This document shows positions 59,394 through 64,000 of a stretch of DNA of 64,000 nucleotides, piece after piece. Both the position numbers and the translations under genes were made by a program. Source of the stretch: Isoetes taiwanensis (lineage: Eukaryota; Streptophyta; Lycopodiopsida; Isoetales; Isoetaceae); the NCBI GenBank assembly GCA_021234155.1, contig JAJEKV010000013.1:11350202-11414201 (forward strand). The letters are read 5' to 3'. Numbering within the stretch: the first letter of the stretch is position 1; the number at the start of each line of letters is the position of its first letter. Below the pieces are notes generated by a model. It was not told the origin of the DNA. It searched no databases and saw only the letters and a list, made by a program, of their open reading frames with translations.

Positions 59394-60823
59394 GTTGGCA
59401 TCAGAGCCAAGTTTGATCTTTAAGGGAATTTGGAAATGATTCATGTTCTTGAAGTGAGTTGTTAATGCTCATATTGTCTATATTGCAGAGTAGTAGGAGA
59501 TCATGGATGCTGGTGGTGCAGGAGGAGATGGAGCTCAAGATGTAACTAATATCCTGCAAGCTATTCAGCAATCTCTGCAGCAAAGTGTGTCACAGCAAAA
59601 GACCGAGGCTGAGAAAGCAATTGAAAAGGTGTTAAAGGACACCAAAAGGGAAGTTTTACGGGGAGAAAACACAACGGGGAGATGATGCTGATGCTTGGCT
59701 CCGTGGAGTGGAGTTCTATTTTGATTTGATCAAGGCACAAGATTGAAAGGTGTTAAAAGCTCTTCCGCTCGGGCAATGTTAGGAGGTTTTGCAAGAGTCT
59801 GGTGGGAGACTTGCCTAACTGACATGAATAAGAGACCTGGCCAAGCAACGTGGGAAGAGTTCAAAAAGGCCTTTGAGGGACATTTTACACCTCCAGGATA
59901 TAAAGTTGATAAGATGAATGAGTTCTTAGATTTGACGCAAACAGGGACCGTGGCAGAATACAATGAAAAGTTTAGAAGATTGCAACCACATTGTCCTATT
60001 CTTGATAAAGCTAAGATGTGTGCTAGATTTGTGAAAGGACTCCATGTTGATATCAAAAGTACCATGTCTGGAGTGGCATATACAGATCTAGAGGAGGTAG
60101 TAAGAATTGCCAAAAATCGGGAAGCAGACTTGGCAGAAAAAGTTGCAGTGGATACACAAAGGAAGAGACAAGCATCTTCCTCTTGGCCAGTTGAGAATTC
60201 ATATAGTCGGAGACGATCATTTAGAGAAGAGCCATATGCTAGTCAATCTGTGGAAGTTCAAAGTAATAATAGGAATTGGGCAAGTAGCATCCAGACTGGA
60301 AGTAAGTTGTTAACGCCACTCACTGATGAGGAAAGACAACGATGCCTTGAGGAGAGGCGTTGTTTCCGTTGTAGAGAAGTCGGACACTCAAGGAATAATT
60401 GCCCACTTGGTAGTATGAGAGGAGGAAGGTTTAATCGCAATCCAAATGTTGAGAGAGGTAGAGGCCGTGGAGAGCCTCGATGGAATCAAAGGGAGCGTCA
60501 GCCGGAAGGAAGATTGGATGCAGATGATAGAACTATTGAGCGAAGGCCACAAAGTGGTGAAGCTAGAGCTGCCACAATAATGGACCTTCCGCGACACCAA
60601 ACGATTATCTACGCTGCAGAAGCTCCACGTGACGGTGTTCAGGAAGCTTCTATAGTGCGAATCCCAGGTGAGATTTGTAATAGCTTTGATAGTTGCATAT
60701 ATTGCTTCAGATTTTGCTTCAGGTTATTAGTATACGTATTAAGTAAGCATGATAGTTCTCGGGATTGACCCATGAGGACATGGGTCCAATTTTAGAAGGA
60801 GAGATCAGAACGGTCCCGCCGCT
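59394..60823 (+). mobile_element. Internal region of the gypsy element: primer-binding site, gag, no pol
   Basis: Runs from the primer-binding site to a purine-rich GAAGGAGAGA at about 60797. Gag is the only coding domain; protease, RT, RNase H and integrase are absent. Gag-only elements with long LTRs have been described in plants as TR-GAG elements, mobilised in trans by full gypsy relatives. Confidence 0.75.
59503..60768 (+). pseudogene. Gypsy gag with CCHC zinc knuckle, lightly frameshifted
   Basis: Starts MDAGGAGGDGAQDV at 59503. A frame change near 59650 leads into DADAWLRGVEFYFDLIK, then a stop at about 59743 and a change of frame into a 341-residue open frame (59743-60768). This holds the Retrotrans_gag core (ARVWWETCLTDMN, WEEFKKAFEGHFTPP, EYNEKFRRLQPHCP), a basic linker and a perfect zinc knuckle CFRCREVGHSRNNC (residues 207-220, C-X2-C-X4-H-X4-C), then an Arg/Gly-rich tail. 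Only two breaks in about 1.2 kb suggest a comparatively young insertion. Gag would form the virus-like particle shell and bind RNA. Confidence 0.9.
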
Positions 60824-61650
60824 TGATGGGCGATAAGATAATGCTCATGTAATGATATACATGTTTGACATGCATGCAAGATAGAACATGCATGTAGGAT
60901 GGAGCTAAAAATAAGAAAAAGCTTTATGAATTAAAGAGGCAAATTGAGGAAGGAATTTTAGAAGCTTTTGGAGACGTGGAGTTGAGGCGGCGCTTTTGGA
61001 GGAATTGCATCGAGCTACGGAATCCAGAGCTTGAAGATTCAAGCATTGATCTCTAATTTCCAGGTGGGGTTTGTGAGTTTCTTGAGAATTGCATGTCGCT
61101 GTCTAGAATTGATTTGTGCATGCTAATATTATGGATTGATATCAGAAATTGGAATTGTGGTAAAAAGTTAGTCATTTGTATCAAAATCGCCTCATACCTG
61201 AAGAGGCACTCACGGAAAACTTCATCTTTTGGTCCGGAATGGGTCGAATTTATTGGCAAAGTGCCGATTTGAGCTTTTTGTGAGGTAAATTGGAAGTAAC
61301 ATTTGCATTAGAGAGTCTGGCCGGGAAACATGGAGCCGCGGAATTATATGCTCAAATTAGAGCTTGAAATAGTAAAAAAGGGGTCGATTGGGACTCTAGA
61401 GTGGCCGATTTACCTTGATTGATTCTTTCCCAAAGGCGTGAGCTGTTGATTAATAGAGGCTTGTTGCCTTGTTGGCTATCTGGTTGAGACAACAAAATCA
61501 AGCGAAAAGTCGAAATTGCTTGGAGTAGGCCGATTTGGGCTTGGGAAGTGCCGATTTTCTGGGAAGAGCGATAATTTGTTGGATCGATGTGTTTGGGGCT
61601 GCCACACAGTGCGAAATTTGAGACGTTGTTTGTTTTTTTTGCTTGTTATA
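60824..61650 (+). repeat. Right LTR (copy 3) of the gypsy element, 3'-truncated
   Basis: Matches 57029-57860 almost base for base (GCATGCAAGATAGAACATGC, GTGCCGATTTGAGCTTTT, CTTGGAGTAGGCCGATTTGG), with small indels. Similarity stops at GCTTGTTATAT (about 61648), where the unrelated tandem duplication starts. About 1.5 kb of the LTR is therefore missing. Confidence 0.88.
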
Positions 61651-61857
61651 TCCTTTATTATAAAGTTTTAGTGTATGTCGTGCATAAAACCCTAAAACTT
61701 TAGACGCCCGTGATTTGATCAATGGAATGCTACACAATTGCGGGGTTGGTATCCTTTATTATAAAGTTTTAGTGTATGTCGTGCATAAAACCCTAAAACT
61801 TAGAGGCCCGCAATTTGATCAATGGAATGCTACAATGCATCGGGGGTTGGTATCGGG
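61648..61857. repeat. Two-copy tandem duplication with a telomere-like box
   Basis: A unit of about 100 bp (TATCCTTTATTATAAAGTTT ... GGGGTTGG) occurs at about 61649-61748 and 61750-61854. Each carries AAAACCCTAAAAC, resembling the plant telomere repeat CCCTAAA, but only one unit of it. Confidence 0.85.
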
Positions 61858-62079
61858 TTTGGATGTGATCTCGGTGGATTTGCGGTGGAAGCGGCGTGGT
61901 CTTTGGAATTGCTTGCTCGCCGTGGCGGCGGTTGCTTAACAATTTCGATTGTGCTTGGCTTTTACTGTCGTTGGGCTTTGCCGATAGATTTGTCGTCCAT
62001 GGCTAAAGAACCCCAATTGTGGAAGCTATTTGCACTCGATCCCCGGGCTCTACCCTCACGGAGTTGAGCTAAGGTGAAG

Positions 62080-62460
62080 GAGCATGGGTAGCATGGAAGG
62101 ATCTCTCCGTCTTGGTTTCTCGAGGCCCCCCGCCATTCAGGAAAGAAAAATTTTAATTTCCAGCTCGGATTTGCCCACACTGGGCTTTTCACGACCATTA
62201 TGGGGTCGTTTGGTTTGGGCAAATCGACTCTTCCGGATTCTGGCGGGCCGCCTTGCCAAAGGAATGCGTTTTAGGGTGACATTTGGCTTAATGGCTCCAA
62301 ACAGCCTCTCCATCTTCCTCGGGTTCCGTGGCTTATGTTACCCAAGAAGAAGCTTTGCTTGGTACGCTCCTTTGTGAAGGAAACTATTGCCTATCTTTTG
62401 CCGGTCTCGGACTTCCCCATTCTTCGCCTTCCTTTGAGATTAACGAAATGGTCTCATTTA
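62080..62460 (+). pseudogene. ABCG (white-brown type) transporter ATPase fragment, frameshifted
   Basis: Plus-strand pieces in changing frames fall in the order of an ABCG half-transporter N-terminus: VAWKDLSVLVS (about 62093), a Walker A box reading TTIMGSFGLGKSTL (62191-62232; usual GPSGSGKST), then in another frame ILAGRLAKG (62236-62262), then GDIWLNG (about 62275), VAYVTQEEALLGTL (62331-62372) and VKETIAY (62374-62394, different frame). Landmark order and spacing match the family without introns. At least three frame changes make it non-functional. The signature (SGGE) and Walker B regions were not found downstream, so the copy is truncated. ABCG proteins export lipids, hormones or cutin precursors; nothing specific can be said here. 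Confidence 0.75.
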
Positions 62461-64000
62461 GTATCTCTTGAAGTGATATGATTTTTTCCTATCTAAGGAA
62501 ACTTCATTGCCGACCATTCATCTTTGCGGTGGAGGCATTTTCATTCTCTTGAGGGATTTTCTTTTGTTTAAGATAAAACAAAGAAGGTATGCTTCCTCCC
62601 CTGCTTTTGATTTTAAGCAAGGTGATTTGTTATTGAGGCTTGCACCTTTGGAAGATCTTAATTTTTTAGCATTGCATCTAATTCTCAATCATACATAGGA
62701 GATATTTAAGTTTTCTTCAGTGTGTTTGGATGACATCATTAGGTATCACAAGCCGTAGCGTTGAATTTATGCTCCATTTCGTGAGTCAGATATTGCATGT
62801 CTTGCATTAAGCACATATCGGGTTTCGGGTGCGTCGCCGCAAACACGACCATCATGAATACAAAAGTTAAATTCTCTTTGGCTCTTCATGGCTTTGCTAG
62901 AAGAGTTGGGTTGTTGGCTATGTTTTTGTATAAGGAAGCTAGAGATACTGAGTCCCTTAGTTACTTACTCGCAATGATCTCCTCCTACAATCTGGTGATC
63001 AGGGTGCCCCAATCCTTTGATGAAGTGTGTTCCATCATAATCTTTACTTTTCTTCTTTTATTGTAGTGAATAGGCCTTTTATCATGATTTTTACGGTGTA
63101 GATATGATGGAGGACCTCATTAGAAGGATGTGCTTCAACCTTGCTACTCAGGTGAAGAAGCTATGGTGCTTAGCTAAGTCTCCAGATGTGTTTATATGTT
63201 TGAGTTTTGTTAGCTTTGTAGGCACAACCCATGATTAAACTTTCTTCTTGCTCCAAATATAAACAATTATGAGCTTTCATTTTAATTGCTAGAGAATAGC
63301 ATTTGGCATTCGAGATGGGCATCCACTTGCTAGCATTACGTGGTGTGCATAGTATCCGGGGCCATGATTTATTGCCTTACCCCATCTTGAAAGTATATCT
63401 CTCGCTAAGCATGTCATACTTACATGGAGCTATTTGGACCAACCTAAATATATGGCGGCAGAATTGGCCTTTACCTTTGTTTACCTTGAACATTTGGAAT
63501 TTTGTCGGTCCAATTGGTTTATTGGACCTGGTTTGCTGAATTTACACTTTTAAGGAACCTCTTTGCTCTTGCATTTTCGATTCAAATGCGTCTTTTATGC
63601 GATTCGGTTCATTGTTATCGGTGTTGCTTCCACGGCCTTGGGCATTGGCGCTTCACTCTTCGTGCATTGTGCTGAAATTTATTGACATAAGGGCGTAGTA
63701 TGCAAAGTTTGAGCTAGCATTTATTCCCTTTACGCATATGTGGCATTATGTGATGACCAGAATTTTTTCATTGTGTCGCATAATGGCTTTGTTCTTTTGT
63801 GGAATCTGCAATGCACATTATGGCTACTACAATGCCTCACAGGCATAAAAAATTAGCTCAAAATATGCATTTGAAGCCCTCGCATTTTTGGCAGAGCTAT
63901 TCGTTTTTGCATACTTGGGGATGCAAGTTGTGGTACTTTAGCATGAAGTTGATGCAGGGCTGTTATTATCTGCTTTACCTTTATGTCTTCTTTCAAGGGC
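62460..64000. other. No gene recognised
   Basis: Short open frames on the plus strand (62507-62698, 62797-63066, 63303-63539) have hydrophobic stretches but no identifiable domain or splice-consistent chain. They could include diverged downstream parts of the ABCG pseudogene, but no signature motif supports this. Confidence 0.5.

Overview
The window looks like a repeat-laden stretch of a plant nuclear genome. It holds spliced GT-AG genes, a land-plant type bifunctional pantothenate kinase, copia, gypsy and LINE retrotransposons with plant-type primer-binding sites, and no bacterial operon structure. Exons are small and conserved, introns are short to moderate, and the surroundings are mostly decayed transposons. 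A non-seed vascular plant such as a fern fits this best, but that assignment is inference and should be held loosely.

Only two genes look intact. (1) A three-exon gene at 10192-11159 encodes a 179-residue DUF1218 four-helix membrane protein. (2) A 22-exon gene at 34780-46946 encodes an 854-residue PANK2 protein: pantothenate kinase fused to a DUF89/ARMT1-type phosphatase, acting at the first committed step of coenzyme A synthesis. All 22 exons join in frame by canonical splice sites, although a copia element sits in intron 14. A third host-gene trace is a frameshifted ABCG transporter ATPase fragment at about 62.08-62.46 kb.

Layout: 0-2.5 kb, decayed unknown mobile DNA sharing sequence with 14.1-17.6 kb. 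2.5-6 kb, an L1-like LINE, a 299-bp foldback palindrome and an antisense LINE 3' fragment. 6-9.4 kb, non-coding with a cluster of identical-core palindromes. 9.4-12.2 kb, MITE-like inverted modules around the DUF1218 gene. 12.2-17.6 kb, mostly unrecognised. 17.6-34.6 kb, a LINE graveyard with at least two families, nested insertions, an internally deleted LINE and a tRNA-like SINE. 34.8-46.9 kb, PANK2. 47.6-53.5 kb, a structurally complete copia element (200-bp LTRs, AAGCT target duplication) whose gag carries a hAT-like element (8-bp duplication), which in turn carries a complete 384-bp TRIM (144-bp LTRs, TCTTT duplication). 54.3-61.65 kb, gypsy-type long LTRs flanking a gag with no pol (TR-GAG-like). 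61.65-64 kb, a tandem duplication, the ABCG fragment and unrecognised DNA.

No rRNA gene, functional tRNA gene or CRISPR array was seen. The clearest unusual content is the three-level nest in 47.6-53.5 kb, followed by the pol-less gypsy element, the SINE inside a LINE, and several short-inverted-repeat families that I cannot match to known elements.
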